Part shown: piece after piece, positions 14,278 through 23,143 of the stretch
Position numbering within the stretch: the stretch's first letter is position 1
Layout: each line of letters opens with the position of its first letter
Assembly: GCF_004116465.1 (NCBI RefSeq)
Contig: NZ_PDJV01000001.1
Location: 62,001 to 126,000, forward strand
Direction: 5' to 3'
Source of the DNA: Arcobacter sp. F2176
GTDB taxonomy: Bacteria; Campylobacterota; Campylobacteria; Campylobacterales; Arcobacteraceae
DNA: 64,000 nt
Notes under the pieces: model-generated
Seen by the model: only the letters and a program-made list of their open reading frames with translations
The model's database searches: none
What the model was told of the DNA's origin: nothing
Program-made: the position numbers and the translations under genes

Positions 14278-16761
14278 ATGAAAACTATTGATCAAAAAAG
14301 AAGAGGTTTATTAAAAGTTGCTGCATTATTTGCTGCTGTTCCATTTATTGATACTATTACTAAAAGAGGTGAACTAGTAGCGGGTACTATTGCTAATTTC
14401 TCTACAAATCTTGTACAAAATGGAGAAGTATTAACTGCCGCTCACTGGGGTATGTTAAAACTAACTATAAAAGATGGAAAAGTTATAAAATCACAACCAT
14501 ATCAAAAAACATCAAATATAGAAAATTCTTTACAACATTATACAGATGATTTAATTTATGCAAAAGATAGAATAAAATATCCAATGGTAAGAAAATCTTA
14601 TTTAAAAGATCCAAATAATCCAAAACCTGAATTAAGAGGCAATGATGAATGGGTTAAAGTATCTTATGAAGATGCTATAAAACTTATATCTACTGAACTT
14701 AAAAAAACAAGAAAAGAAAAAGGTGCAAAGGGAGTTTTTGCAGGAAGTTATGGATGGAAAAGTAGTGGAAATATGCATAACTCAAGAGTTTTATTACATA
14801 GATTTATGACTGCAACTGGTGGTTTTACAGGAACAGTTGGTGATTATTCAACTGGTGCATCACAAGTTATCATGCCTCATGTTTTAGGGACAATTGAAGT
14901 TTATGAACAACAAACTTCTTGGCCACTTATAATTGAACATTCAAAAGTTGTAGTAATTTGGGGTGCAAATCCACTTGCTACTTTAAAAATTTCTTGGACT
15001 TCAACTGATGAGAATGGTTTCAAATATTTTGAACAATTGAAAAAATCAGGTAAAAAAATAATTTGTATAGACCCATTTAAAACAGAAACGTGTGAATATT
15101 TAGATGCACAATGGATATCTCCAATACCAAATACAGATACAGCTATGATGATGGGTATGGTTCATCATTTGATAGAATCAAAAAAAATCAATCAAAGCTT
15201 TTTAGATGAATGTACTGAAGGATTTGATAAATTTAAAGAGTATTTGTATGGTAAAGAGGATAAAGTTGTTAAAGATGTAAATTGGGCATCAAAAATTTGT
15301 GGAGTAGATGCATCTACAATCAAAGAACTTGCTGATTTATTTTATGATAATAGAACAATGCTTATGTCTGGATGGGGTATGCAACGAGCTCATCATGGTG
15401 AACAACCTCATTGGATGTTAGTAACTCTTGCTTCTGTGATAGGACAAATTGGACTTCCAGGTGGAGGATTTGGTTTATCATATCACTATTCAAATGGTGG
15501 AGTTCCAACTGCAAAAGGTCCAATTGTTGGAGGAATAACTGCTAATGTTAAACCTGGAAAATATACAGGTGGTGCTTCATGGTTATCAAATGCAGCTAAA
15601 TATTCATTTCCAGTTGCTAGAATTGCAGATGCATTATTAAACCCTGGAAAAAAATTACAATTTAATGGAAAAGAAATAGAATACCCAGAAATCGATTTTA
15701 TATATTGGGTTGGAGGAAATCCTTTTGCTCACCATCAAGATACAAATACATTAATTAAAGCTTGGAAAAAACCAAGAACAATTGTAGTAAATGAATTATA
15801 TTGGACACCAACAGCTAGAATGGCTGATATTGTTATGCCAACAACTACAAGTTATGAGAGAAATGATATTACAATGACAGGTGATTATTCTAATTTAAAT
15901 ATTGTTCCTATGAAACAAGCTGTTAAAAAACACTTTGAAGCAAAAGATGATTATCAAATATTTAGTGACTTGTCAAAAGAGTTTGGAGTACATAAAGAGT
16001 ATACTCAAAATAAAACAGATATCCAATGGATAGAAGAGTTTTATAATAGTGCATTAGAACAAGCAAAAAAAATGGGTATTAAAATGCCAAACTTTAGAGA
16101 ATTTTGGAGCAAAAACAAACCATTAACTTTTGAAGCTCCATATGAAAATACACAATTTATAAGATATGGTGATTTTAGAGAAGATCCAATCTTAAATCCA
16201 CTTGGAACTCCATCTGGAAAAATTGAGATTTATTCTGAAACAATTGAAAAAATGAATTATGAAGATTGTAAAGCTCACCCAACATGGTTTGAACCAGAAG
16301 AATGGTTGGGGATGAAAGGAAAAAAAGCAGAATTTGCACTTATTAGTCCACACCCAAGTCATAGATTACACTCTCAACTTAATAATACAAGTTTAAGAGA
16401 AAAATACGCTATATCTAATAGAGAACCAATTTGGATTAATACAAAAGATGCAAAAGCAAAAGGTATTAAAAATGGTGATATTGTAAGAGTATTTAATGAA
16501 AGAGGACAAATCTTAACAGGTGCTATTTTAACTGATGGACTAATAGAAGGAGTTGTAAGAGTTCAAGAAGGGGCTTGGTATGACCCAATGGAAAAAGGAA
16601 AAGAAGGAACACTTTGTAAAAATGGTTCTGCTAATCTTTTAACAAAAGATATCCCAACTTCAGAATTAGCTAATGGAAATAGCTCAAATACAGCTTTAGT
16701 AAATATTGAAAAATATACAAAAGCTGCTCCAGAATTAACAATCTTCACTCAACCTAACTAA
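14278..16761 (+). CDS. torA: Periplasmic TMAO/DMSO reductase, molybdopterin catalytic subunit
   Basis: An 827-residue bis-MGD molybdoenzyme. The N-terminus has a twin-arginine signal (KRRGLLKVAAL, residues 7-17), so it is exported folded. There is no N-terminal Fe-S cysteine motif, and the metal ligand is serine in GDYSTGAS (Ser191); both mark the TorA/DorA/BisC group. Other family blocks are VVIWGANPLATLKISW, WGMQRAHHGEQPHWM, GLPGGGFGLSYHYSNGG and the C-terminal SPHPSHRLHSQLNN. It would reduce TMAO and related N- or S-oxides with electrons from the cytochrome encoded just upstream. A dedicated sensor operon precedes the pair, and a strong terminator follows. Exact substrate preference cannot be read. 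Confidence 0.9.
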   Translation: MKTIDQKRRGLLKVAALFAAVPFIDTITKRGELVAGTIANFSTNLVQNGEVLTAAHWGMLKLTIKDGKVIKSQPYQKTSNIENSLQHYTDDLIYAKDRIKYPMVRKSYLKDPNNPKPELRGNDEWVKVSYEDAIKLISTELKKTRKEKGAKGVFAGSYGWKSSGNMHNSRVLLHRFMTATGGFTGTVGDYSTGASQVIMPHVLGTIEVYEQQTSWPLIIEHSKVVVIWGANPLATLKISWTSTDENGFKYFEQLKKSGKKIICIDPFKTETCEYLDAQWISPIPNTDTAMMMGMVHHLIESKKINQSFLDECTEGFDKFKEYLYGKEDKVVKDVNWASKICGVDASTIKELADLFYDNRTMLMSGWGMQRAHHGEQPHWMLVTLASVIGQIGLPGGGFGLSYHYSNGGVPTAKGPIVGGITANVKPGKYTGGASWLSNAAKYSFPVARIADALLNPGKKLQFNGKEIEYPEIDFIYWVGGNPFAHHQDTNTLIKAWKKPRTIVVNELYWTPTARMADIVMPTTTSYERNDITMTGDYSNLNIVPMKQAVKKHFEAKDDYQIFSDLSKEFGVHKEYTQNKTDIQWIEEFYNSALEQAKKMGIKMPNFREFWSKNKPLTFEAPYENTQFIRYGDFREDPILNPLGTPSGKIEIYSETIEKMNYEDCKAHPTWFEPEEWLGMKGKKAEFALISPHPSHRLHSQLNNTSLREKYAISNREPIWINTKDAKAKGIKNGDIVRVFNERGQILTGAILTDGLIEGVVRVQEGAWYDPMEKGKEGTLCKNGSANLLTKDIPTSELANGNSSNTALVNIEKYTKAAPELTIFTQPN

Positions 16762-16764
16762 AAT

Positions 16765-16792
16765 AAAAGTAGAGATTCTTTCTCTACTTTTT
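16765..16792 (+). terminator. Terminator of the cytochrome/reductase operon
   Basis: A perfect 11-bp stem, AAAAGTAGAGA (16765-16775) with TCTCTACTTTT (16781-16791), surrounds a TTCTT loop and ends in a T run. It starts four bases after the torA stop. Confidence 0.85.
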
Positions 16793-16857
16793 AACTTCAA
16801 GTTAAAAGCGGTTAAGTTTTTATATAATCTTTTTCATAAAAATAAAAAAGAGAGAAT

Positions 16858-17301
16858 ATGAAAGTAACAAAAGTAAAAAACTTAATGATTTCAGGTCTTA
16901 GTGTAATCACAAACAATAAACTTGAATTTGAATCTGAAAATGGTAAAATACCTCAATTATGGGATGAATATATTGAAAAGAATATTTATGGAAGTACTTT
17001 CAATAAAGCAAATAGTAAATATATGTATGGTGTTTATAGTGACTATACAAGTGATGTAACAGGTGATTATAAAGTAACTGTTGGTGTAGAAGTTACTAAA
17101 CCAAAAAATGCTTTAGTAATAAAAGATGAAAGATACTTAGTTTTCTCAAAAAAAGGTGAACTACCTGATGTTGTAGTTGAAACTTGGGTTGAGATTTGGG
17201 AATACTTTGAAAATAATAATGAATATGAGAGAAAATATAGTATTGATTTTGAAAAGTATGTAAAAGAAGATGAAATAGAGATTTATATCTCAATTAAATA
17301 A
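16858..17301 (+). CDS. GyrI-like effector-binding protein
   Basis: A 147-residue single-domain protein of the GyrI/AraC effector-binding-like fold (SOUL superfamily). Visible marks are ISGLSVITNN near the start, the IPQLWDEYIEK helix, MYGVYSDYTSDVTGDYKVTVGV, and a VVETWVEIWEYFE block near the end. Stand-alone members bind small hydrophobic ligands or inhibit gyrase; no DNA-binding domain is attached here. A TATAAT box lies at 16823-16828 and AAAAGAGAGAAT precedes the ATG. It is transcribed alone. The ligand is unknown. Confidence 0.75.
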   Translation: MKVTKVKNLMISGLSVITNNKLEFESENGKIPQLWDEYIEKNIYGSTFNKANSKYMYGVYSDYTSDVTGDYKVTVGVEVTKPKNALVIKDERYLVFSKKGELPDVVVETWVEIWEYFENNNEYERKYSIDFEKYVKEDEIEIYISIK

Positions 17302-17398
17302 TTATTTGAGATAATATTTAATTATTTTTTATTAAGTATTATCTTATTTAAATAAATATTGAATACAATAACGGCACAAAACTCCAGGAGAAATTATA

Positions 17399-18766
17399 AT
17401 GTTTAAAATTTTTGGTATTTTAGCTCTTTTTTTATCAAATGTTGCATATGCAACTAATTTAGGCGAGCCAGATTTAACAAATACATGGGTTGGTATTATC
17501 TCTTTATTTTTATTTGTTGTTGGTTACTATGTAATAGCAAATGAAGAAAAATATGGAATTGATAAATCTGTTCCAGCACTGTTTGTTGGTATTTTTACAT
17601 TTTTATTAATCGCAATTTATTTTGTCACAAATAATTTAGATATAAAATTAGTACATGAAGAAGCAGAAAATGTTATTTTAGAAATTGCTGAAATATTCTT
17701 TTTCTTATTTGTTGCTATGACATATATTGAATCACTACTACATATGAGAGTTTTTGATAGGTTAAAATATAATCTTGTATCAAAAGGTTATAGTTATAGA
17801 AAACTTTTTTGGCTTACTGGACTATTATCATTTTTTATATCACCCTTTGCTGACAACCTTACTACCGCCCTTATTTTATCAACTGTACTTTTTACAATTG
17901 AAAGAGATAAAAAAGAATTTTTAGTCCCAGGAGCTATTAATATAGTTGTTGCTGCAAATGCAGGTGGTGCGTGGAGCCCTTTTGGAGATATTACCACTCT
18001 TATGGTGTGGACATCAGGGAAAGGTAACTTTTTAGACTTTTTATACTTATTCCCTTCATCTATTTTAGGTTATTTAGCAACGGCATTTTTATTATCTTTA
18101 GTAGTTCCAAAAACAAAACCTGCTTTTGATAGTGAAGTTGAAATTCCTCAAATGAAAGAGGGTGCTAAAACAATTATTTTTTTAGGTGCTGTAACTATTG
18201 TCATGGCAGTTATTTCACACCAAGTGTTAGATTTCCCAGCAATGTGGGGCATGATGTTTGGTTTAGTATTATTAAAAGCATATTCATTTAAATTGCAAAA
18301 AAAATTTGGTAAAAATCACTTTGATGTATTTCATTCAATGGCAAGAATTGAAAATAATACTTTGATGTTCTTTTTTGGTATTTTATCAGCAGTTGGTGCT
18401 TTATATTTCTTAGGATGGTTAACTTTAGCTTCTATTGTGTACGAGCCAAATTATTTAGGACCTATTTATTCAAATATTGCTGTTGGATTCTTATCAGCGA
18501 TTGTGGATAATGTTCCTGTAATGTCTGCAATATTAAAAGCAAATCCAAATATGGATTTATCAAATTGGTTATTAGTTACTCTAACTGCTGGTATTGGTGG
18601 TTCCTTAATATCTTTTGGAAGTGCTGCTGGTGTTGGAGTAATGGGAAAACTAAAAGGTATATATACCTTTTCTAGTCACATGAAATATGCTTGGATGATA
18701 TTAGTTGGTTATTTCATCTCTATAGGCATTTGGTATTTTCAATTTGAGATGCTAAAAATTTATTAA
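17399..18766 (+). CDS. nhaD: Na+/H+ antiporter NhaD
   Basis: A 455-residue inner-membrane protein of the ion-transporter superfamily that matches NhaD: about 12 helices, the block FISPFADNLTTALILSTVLF with the conserved Asp-Asn in the first re-entrant hairpin, AGGAWSPFGDITTLMVW, and the second-half AIVDNVPVMSAIL. A signal-like N-terminus (residues 1-19) agrees with the family. It exchanges sodium or lithium for protons, as expected in a salt-exposed bacterium. CCAGGAG precedes the ATG and TACAAT lies at 17364-17369. A terminator follows the stop. Confidence 0.88.
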   Translation: MFKIFGILALFLSNVAYATNLGEPDLTNTWVGIISLFLFVVGYYVIANEEKYGIDKSVPALFVGIFTFLLIAIYFVTNNLDIKLVHEEAENVILEIAEIFFFLFVAMTYIESLLHMRVFDRLKYNLVSKGYSYRKLFWLTGLLSFFISPFADNLTTALILSTVLFTIERDKKEFLVPGAINIVVAANAGGAWSPFGDITTLMVWTSGKGNFLDFLYLFPSSILGYLATAFLLSLVVPKTKPAFDSEVEIPQMKEGAKTIIFLGAVTIVMAVISHQVLDFPAMWGMMFGLVLLKAYSFKLQKKFGKNHFDVFHSMARIENNTLMFFFGILSAVGALYFLGWLTLASIVYEPNYLGPIYSNIAVGFLSAIVDNVPVMSAILKANPNMDLSNWLLVTLTAGIGGSLISFGSAAGVGVMGKLKGIYTFSSHMKYAWMILVGYFISIGIWYFQFEMLKIY

Positions 18767-18770
18767 TATA

Positions 18771-18799
18771 TTAAAGCTTTCTTTTTTAGAAAGCTTTAA
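18771..18799. terminator. Two-way terminator between nhaD and the EmrE-type exporter
   Basis: TTAAAGCTTTC (18771-18781) and GAAAGCTTTAA (18789-18799) form a perfect 11-bp stem around a T-rich 7-base loop, between two convergent genes. Confidence 0.7.
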
Positions 18800-18806
18800 C
18801 TATAGA

Positions 18807-19748
18807 TTATTTAATGGTATTTTGATATTTTGTAAATAAAAACAAACCAACCATAATAAGTGTGAGTCCTACAAATGAAGTAAGATTTAATGATCCACTT
18901 CCTAAAAATATTATTCCCCCAATTAAAGCAAATACTACTTCACTAGCTTGAGTGGCATCAACTGCTGCTATTTCATTTGAATCTTTAGCTATGTTTCTAG
19001 TATATAAAAATATTGAAGTAGCAAAAACACCAGAAAATAAAGCTACAAGGGCAGTATTAAAAATCTGAGAGTCACTTGGAGCATGGGGTTGAATAATTGC
19101 TACTAATACAAACCATAAAGGCAAAGAACCAATAGATAGTAAAAAGACCTTATTAAAAGCATTATTTAATAACTTTGATTTTATTTGTGGTACATTTTTA
19201 TGATTTCCATTTTTTGCTTCCCAAACAAGTTGATTTCCAATTGGATAACAAAATGAAGCAATTAGAATGGGAAAACCACCTAATAATAGAGCTTTTAAAT
19301 CAAAGTGATCCATATGAGATAGATTTACTAAACAAACCCCCATAAATACAAGTGCAGAAAAAAACCAAATTTTCTTAGGAAACTTTTTACCAAAAAACAT
19401 CAATACAAAAAGTGTAGCCACAACTGTAAATTGCCAAGTGGCAGCTATAACCCAACCAGGAGAAAAGTCAGCACTAAAACAAATCAAAGCATAAAAGAAT
19501 CCAAAACCAATAGTTCCACTTATTGTCCAAAAAATATAATTAGAAATATATAATTTACAAACATCTATAATTCTTTGTATTCCACCTTGAAATAATAAAA
19601 CTAAAGCCAAAAACAAAATCATAAAAAAATATCTAAGAGTTGCAGACCAAAGCCAATGTCCACCCGATACACTCATAAGTTCATTTAAAACAAAAGTTGT
19701 ACTAAAAAAAGCACCTGCAATAATTCCTAAAACAATCAATTTAAACAT
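18807..19748 (-). CDS. EmrE-family multidrug-efflux-like membrane protein
   Basis: A protein of about 313 residues with ten hydrophobic segments, in the drug/metabolite transporter style of the 'multidrug resistance efflux transporter' family. Marks are MFKLIVLGIIAGAFFSTTFV at the start, AATWQFTVVATLFVLMFFGKKFP, FPILIASFCYPIGNQ and the C-terminal SEVVFALIGGIIFLGSGSL. Starts at 19787 (GTG) and 19754 (ATG) are also in frame. I prefer ATG 19748 because TTGGAT lies at proper spacing before it and the membrane segment then begins directly. Cargo is unknown. It is divergent from the racemase gene, with only about 96 bases between starts. Confidence 0.75.
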   Translation of the reverse strand: MFKLIVLGIIAGAFFSTTFVLNELMSVSGGHWLWSATLRYFFMILFLALVLLFQGGIQRIIDVCKLYISNYIFWTISGTIGFGFFYALICFSADFSPGWVIAATWQFTVVATLFVLMFFGKKFPKKIWFFSALVFMGVCLVNLSHMDHFDLKALLLGGFPILIASFCYPIGNQLVWEAKNGNHKNVPQIKSKLLNNAFNKVFLLSIGSLPLWFVLVAIIQPHAPSDSQIFNTALVALFSGVFATSIFLYTRNIAKDSNEIAAVDATQASEVVFALIGGIIFLGSGSLNLTSFVGLTLIMVGLFLFTKYQNTIK

Positions 19749-19844
19749 AAACATATCCAAGAAAATAATTTTTATGAAGTCTAACACAATGTCACTTTAT
19801 CTTTTTTGTGTTATAGTACTAAAAAATTTGATAATGGTTATAAA

Positions 19845-20537
19845 ATGAAAACAATAGGCTTATTAGGTGGTATGAGTTGGGAAAGTACTGCTTTATACTA
19901 TAAACAGATAAATGAAGAGATAAAAAATAGATTAGGCTCTTTACACTCAGCAAAAGTAATTATTTATAGTGTTGATTTTGATGAAATTGAGAAGTTACAA
20001 CATACTGAACAGTGGAATAAAACAGCTGATATCTTAACTACTGCTGCCCAAAATATAGAAAAAGCAAGTGCAGATTTTCTTTTGATTTGTACAAATACTA
20101 TGCATAAAGTTGTACCTCAAATTCAAATTAAGATAAATATACCAATAATTCATATTGCAGATGCAACAGCAAAAGTTTTACAAAAAGATAATATAAAAAA
20201 AGTTGGCTTACTAGGTACTGCTTTTACTATGAAAGAAGATTTTTACAAAAATAGAATAAGTGAAAACTTTGGTATAGAAGTTCTTGTACCAAATGAAGAA
20301 GATATAAAAATCATACATAAAGTTATATACGAAGAGTTGTGTCTTGGTATTATAAAAGAAGAATCAAGAAAAAAGTATCTAAAAATCATTGGGAAATTAG
20401 TATCAAATGGAGCAGAAGCAATTATCTTAGGTTGTACAGAAATATGCATGTTAATTTCATCAAATGATACTGATGTAAAACTTTATGATACTACAAAAAT
20501 ACATGCAATAGAAGCTGTGAATTTAGCTTTAGACTAA
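19845..20537 (+). CDS. Aspartate/glutamate racemase family protein
   Basis: A 230-residue protein of the YgeA-like amino-acid racemase group. The start IGLLGGMSWESTALYY, the first catalytic cysteine in LLICTNTMHKV and the second in IILGCTEICML are all present, so the two-cysteine proton-exchange centre is intact. It would interconvert D and L forms of an acidic or other amino acid in the cytoplasm. ATG 19845 is taken as start; a longer frame from TTG 19806 adds 13 residues without family likeness. The MOSC gene follows after 15 bases, probably in one message. Confidence 0.85.
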   Translation: MKTIGLLGGMSWESTALYYKQINEEIKNRLGSLHSAKVIIYSVDFDEIEKLQHTEQWNKTADILTTAAQNIEKASADFLLICTNTMHKVVPQIQIKINIPIIHIADATAKVLQKDNIKKVGLLGTAFTMKEDFYKNRISENFGIEVLVPNEEDIKIIHKVIYEELCLGIIKEESRKKYLKIIGKLVSNGAEAIILGCTEICMLISSNDTDVKLYDTTKIHAIEAVNLALD

Positions 20538-20552
20538 AATAAGGAGAAAAAT

Positions 20553-21206
20553 ATGAACAAAATATTATCAAAAATAATATCACTAAAAGTTGGAAAAGCA
20601 AAAGAGTTAATAAATAAAGAAAAAATAATGCAATCAGCTATAAATAAAACTACTGTAGAAGAATCATATCTTACAGATATAGGTTTTAAAGGTGATGACC
20701 AAGTTAATAAGAAATACCATGGTGGACCAAATAAAGCGGTACTTTTTTACTCTTCTTTAACTTATGAAAAAGTAAATGAAGTATTAAATATAAACCTAGA
20801 TTATAAAGATATTTCACCTTTGGGTGAAAATATACTTGTCTCAGATATTACTGAAGATGATATTTGTGTGGGAGATATCTTAAAGCTAGGTGAGGCTATA
20901 GTTCAAGTAACACAACCAAGAGAACCATGTAATGTATTAAGTATAAATACAAAAAATAAAGAGATGTTAAAAACTGTAATGAAATATGGATATACAGGTT
21001 GGTATGCAAAAGTTTTAGAAGAGGGTGTTGTAAAACAAACCGATAATGTAGAACTTGTTGAAAGATTATTTCCAAATCTAACAATTGCAAAACTAAATAA
21101 AGCAAAATCAAACCCAAAAGATAATCTTGACTTTATACAAGAAGCTGTATCTTGTGAAGTATTAGGTGCACCTTTTAAAGAGGCTTTAGCAAAACATCTA
21201 AGATAA
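20553..21206 (+). CDS. MOSC domain protein (YiiM-like)
   Basis: A 217-residue protein with the MOSC fold found in molybdenum-cofactor-using and sulfur-carrier proteins. Family blocks are GFKGDDQVNKKYHGGPNKAV (about 48-67), SPLGENILV and the conserved cysteine in TQPREPCNVLSI, where a sulfur or cofactor would bind. It resembles YiiM, which reduces N-hydroxylated bases or uses the molybdenum cofactor. AAGGAGAAAAAT precedes the ATG. It likely shares a message with the racemase, though the link is not obvious. A terminator overlaps its stop. Confidence 0.85.
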   Translation: MNKILSKIISLKVGKAKELINKEKIMQSAINKTTVEESYLTDIGFKGDDQVNKKYHGGPNKAVLFYSSLTYEKVNEVLNINLDYKDISPLGENILVSDITEDDICVGDILKLGEAIVQVTQPREPCNVLSINTKNKEMLKTVMKYGYTGWYAKVLEEGVVKQTDNVELVERLFPNLTIAKLNKAKSNPKDNLDFIQEAVSCEVLGAPFKEALAKHLR

Positions 21207-21228
21207 AATAGTATTAAACTATTTTATC
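21202..21228. terminator. Two-way terminator after the MOSC gene
   Basis: GATAAAATAGT (21202-21212) pairs perfectly with ACTATTTTATC (21218-21228) around ATTAA. It covers the MOSC stop and the end of the small gene on the other strand. Confidence 0.65.
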
Positions 21229-21444
21229 TACTTCATAATGAAAACATTCTTTTATATTGCTATATTCAAAATCTTTATATTCACTTGAAATTATCTCATA
21301 ATTGAGTCTTGTTAGTTCATCATTTAGACTAATTTTTGAAAAGTCCATTGAAAGTAACTTTGGAAAATTATCAATTATATTTCCAATAGTTGTAATACTA
21401 TCAAAACTATTTGGATCAAAAGGTGCTTTGCTTTTTTTATTCAT
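21214..21444 (-). CDS. Small unknown protein downstream of the DUF3095 gene
   Basis: A 76-residue soluble, acidic protein without a recognised motif. The start ATG at 21444 has AAGGATATTT before it, and the stop sits next to a two-way terminator, so both ends look like a gene. It lies 41 bases after the DUF3095 gene on the same strand and probably ends the HxlR-DUF3095 message. The middle (DFSKISLNDELTRLNYEII) should be helical. Function is unknown. Confidence 0.5.
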   Translation of the reverse strand: MNKKSKAPFDPNSFDSITTIGNIIDNFPKLLSMDFSKISLNDELTRLNYEIISSEYKDFEYSNIKECFHYEVDKIV

Positions 21445-21485
21445 AAATATCCTTATTTGTAGTATATTTATTTAGTATGCATTTT

Positions 21486-22640
21486 TCATTCTTTTGCTTT
21501 TAATCTTGCCTTTAATTCTTTTGATGCAAGGGCATAACCACCATTTGAACTATCCACAAAGTGAATATGTTTTCCATGTCTTTCAAAAATAAGACAAGTC
21601 ATAAGTGCAGAGTCTGATTTATGAATACCATAAGCTAAGTTACCTATTTGATATTCTTGTTCTAAATACTCTTCAAGCTCTTTTGTTTGATTTTTATCTG
21701 TAGAGATAACCATTCTAAGCATATCATCAAACTTTTCAGTGTCAGTTGTTCTTATAACTCTATTTTTATAATCACTCCATTGTCCACTAGAATACTTCAT
21801 AAGAAGAACTCCCAATAAATTTTCAATGAGTAATCGTAATATTAAAAAAAACCTAAAAAATATATTTGAAGAAAAAACTGAAGCTTCTGCATTTAAAACC
21901 ATGGGATTAAAAGAAATAACAAGTTGATTTATCTCTTTTATAGGATTTCTTTGTGAATATGAACCTGCTATTTCATGTATTTTATTCAAAGAATTTTGGT
22001 AAATTTCATTTGATTTTTCAGGATTTGTACTTTTGATTAATAAGGAACTTGTTTCATCTTTTGGACTTTTTATATCTTCCCAGCGACACTCTAATCCAAC
22101 AAAATCAGGTGTATAATCATAAGTAAAGTTTTCATCTATCTTAAAATTTGTATACTCTTTTTTTAGTAAATTTTCTGCAAGTTCTAGACCATTTCCTCTA
22201 ACTATTGCTTGCGTAAAATCTTTAGAAACTTTAAACTTGGTGATTTCTATAAAAGAGCCTCTTTTAACAATCTCTTTTATACTTATAACTCCCACTCTTA
22301 GGTCTAAATCAAATGATTCTTTTGCTTTTTTGGCAGTTTCTATTAAAACAACTTTTGACTTATCAAGTAAATGGGGAGGTATAATTAAACTTGCACCATC
22401 TCCTCCAAATATATATGGAAATTCTGAATTTTTATCAATATTTAATATACCAATAATAGTTAAAGCAGCCACAAAATTTACTTTTTTATACATACCTTCT
22501 TCTATTGCTTTTGTAGAATCAACAATATCAGAGACTATTACAAACCAATCATCTGGAATTTTATGGTAATTATCATTATCCATAATTAAAGAGAAATCTT
22601 TTATCTCTTTAATCTCTTTATAAAAAGTTGTTGTGTTCAT
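21486..22640 (-). CDS. DUF3095 protein with class III cyclase-like motifs
   Basis: A 384-residue soluble protein. The first ~150 residues follow class III nucleotide cyclases: FVIVSDIVDSTKAIEEG carries the first metal-binding Asp (Asp38) and IFGGDGASLIIPP the second (Asp81), in the right order and spacing. The remaining ~230 residues match no family I know, and the whole length fits DUF3095. Whether it makes cAMP or cGMP is unknown; the base-selecting residues cannot be assigned by eye. It follows the HxlR gene by five bases on the same strand, so it is co-transcribed with a redox-type regulator. Its start has only a weak ribosome binding site, suggesting coupling. Confidence 0.75.
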   Translation of the reverse strand: MNTTTFYKEIKEIKDFSLIMDNDNYHKIPDDWFVIVSDIVDSTKAIEEGMYKKVNFVAALTIIGILNIDKNSEFPYIFGGDGASLIIPPHLLDKSKVVLIETAKKAKESFDLDLRVGVISIKEIVKRGSFIEITKFKVSKDFTQAIVRGNGLELAENLLKKEYTNFKIDENFTYDYTPDFVGLECRWEDIKSPKDETSSLLIKSTNPEKSNEIYQNSLNKIHEIAGSYSQRNPIKEINQLVISFNPMVLNAEASVFSSNIFFRFFLILRLLIENLLGVLLMKYSSGQWSDYKNRVIRTTDTEKFDDMLRMVISTDKNQTKELEEYLEQEYQIGNLAYGIHKSDSALMTCLIFERHGKHIHFVDSSNGGYALASKELKARLKAKE

Positions 22641-22645
22641 AGAGT

Positions 22646-23017
22646 CTATTTACAAAGATTTGTTTTGCATTGATCATCACTAGTTATCTCACCACATTCT
22701 TCAACATATGATATTCCCCATTTGTACATTTCTTCAAGTACTGGTTTTAATTTCTTTCCACATTCTGTTAAGCTATATACTACTTTTGGTGGAACTTCTG
22801 CATATACCTCTCTGTGAATAATCTTTTTCTCTTCTAGTTCTTTTAATTTTATAGTTAATGTTTTTTGAGTTATCTCACATACAGTTTCATGTAAATCTTT
22901 AAATCTCATGTCACCATCTAAGAGGTGCCAAATTATTCCTAATTTCCATCTATCATTAAATATGTCAAGAGTAACCGAAACTGAACATTTATACTCTTTG
23001 TCATTTATATAATACAT
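22646..23017 (-). CDS. HxlR-type repressor with a possible redox cysteine
   Basis: A 123-residue winged-helix regulator of the HxlR/YodB family: LDIFNDRWKLGIIWHLLDGDMRFKDL, ITQKTLTIKLKELEEKKII (recognition helix) and VVYSLTECGKKLKPVLEEMYKWG. ATG 23017 has AAAAGGATTTATT before it; the longer frame to 23068 runs into the promoter. Cys11 in EYKCSVSV stands where YodB and HypR carry the thiol that senses quinones or disulfide stress, and several more cysteines lie at the C-terminus. It is divergent from a large operon of quinone, nitro and enone reductases, which it likely represses through the palindrome at 23073-23089. Confidence 0.85.
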   Translation of the reverse strand: MYYINDKEYKCSVSVTLDIFNDRWKLGIIWHLLDGDMRFKDLHETVCEITQKTLTIKLKELEEKKIIHREVYAEVPPKVVYSLTECGKKLKPVLEEMYKWGISYVEECGEITSDDQCKTNLCK

Positions 23018-23072
23018 AATAAATCCTTTTATAAATTTCATTATATCATAAAGTTTATAAATTACCATTACT

Positions 23073-23089
23073 TTACTTTATGTAAGTAA
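23073..23089. promoter_or_regulatory. Palindromic operator candidate between hxlR-type gene and detoxification operon
   Basis: TTACTT and AAGTAA are perfect inverted repeats around five bases. Further TTAC and GTAA copies on both sides (TTACTTTACTT left, AAGTAAGAGTAA right) suggest two overlapping half-site pairs. YodB/HxlR proteins bind short TAC-type palindromes, so this is the probable site of the regulator at 22646. Confidence 0.5.
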
Positions 23090-23143
23090 GAGTAAATTAA
23101 GTTTATTGCATATATAATTCTCAAATATACTCAAGGAGAGAAA

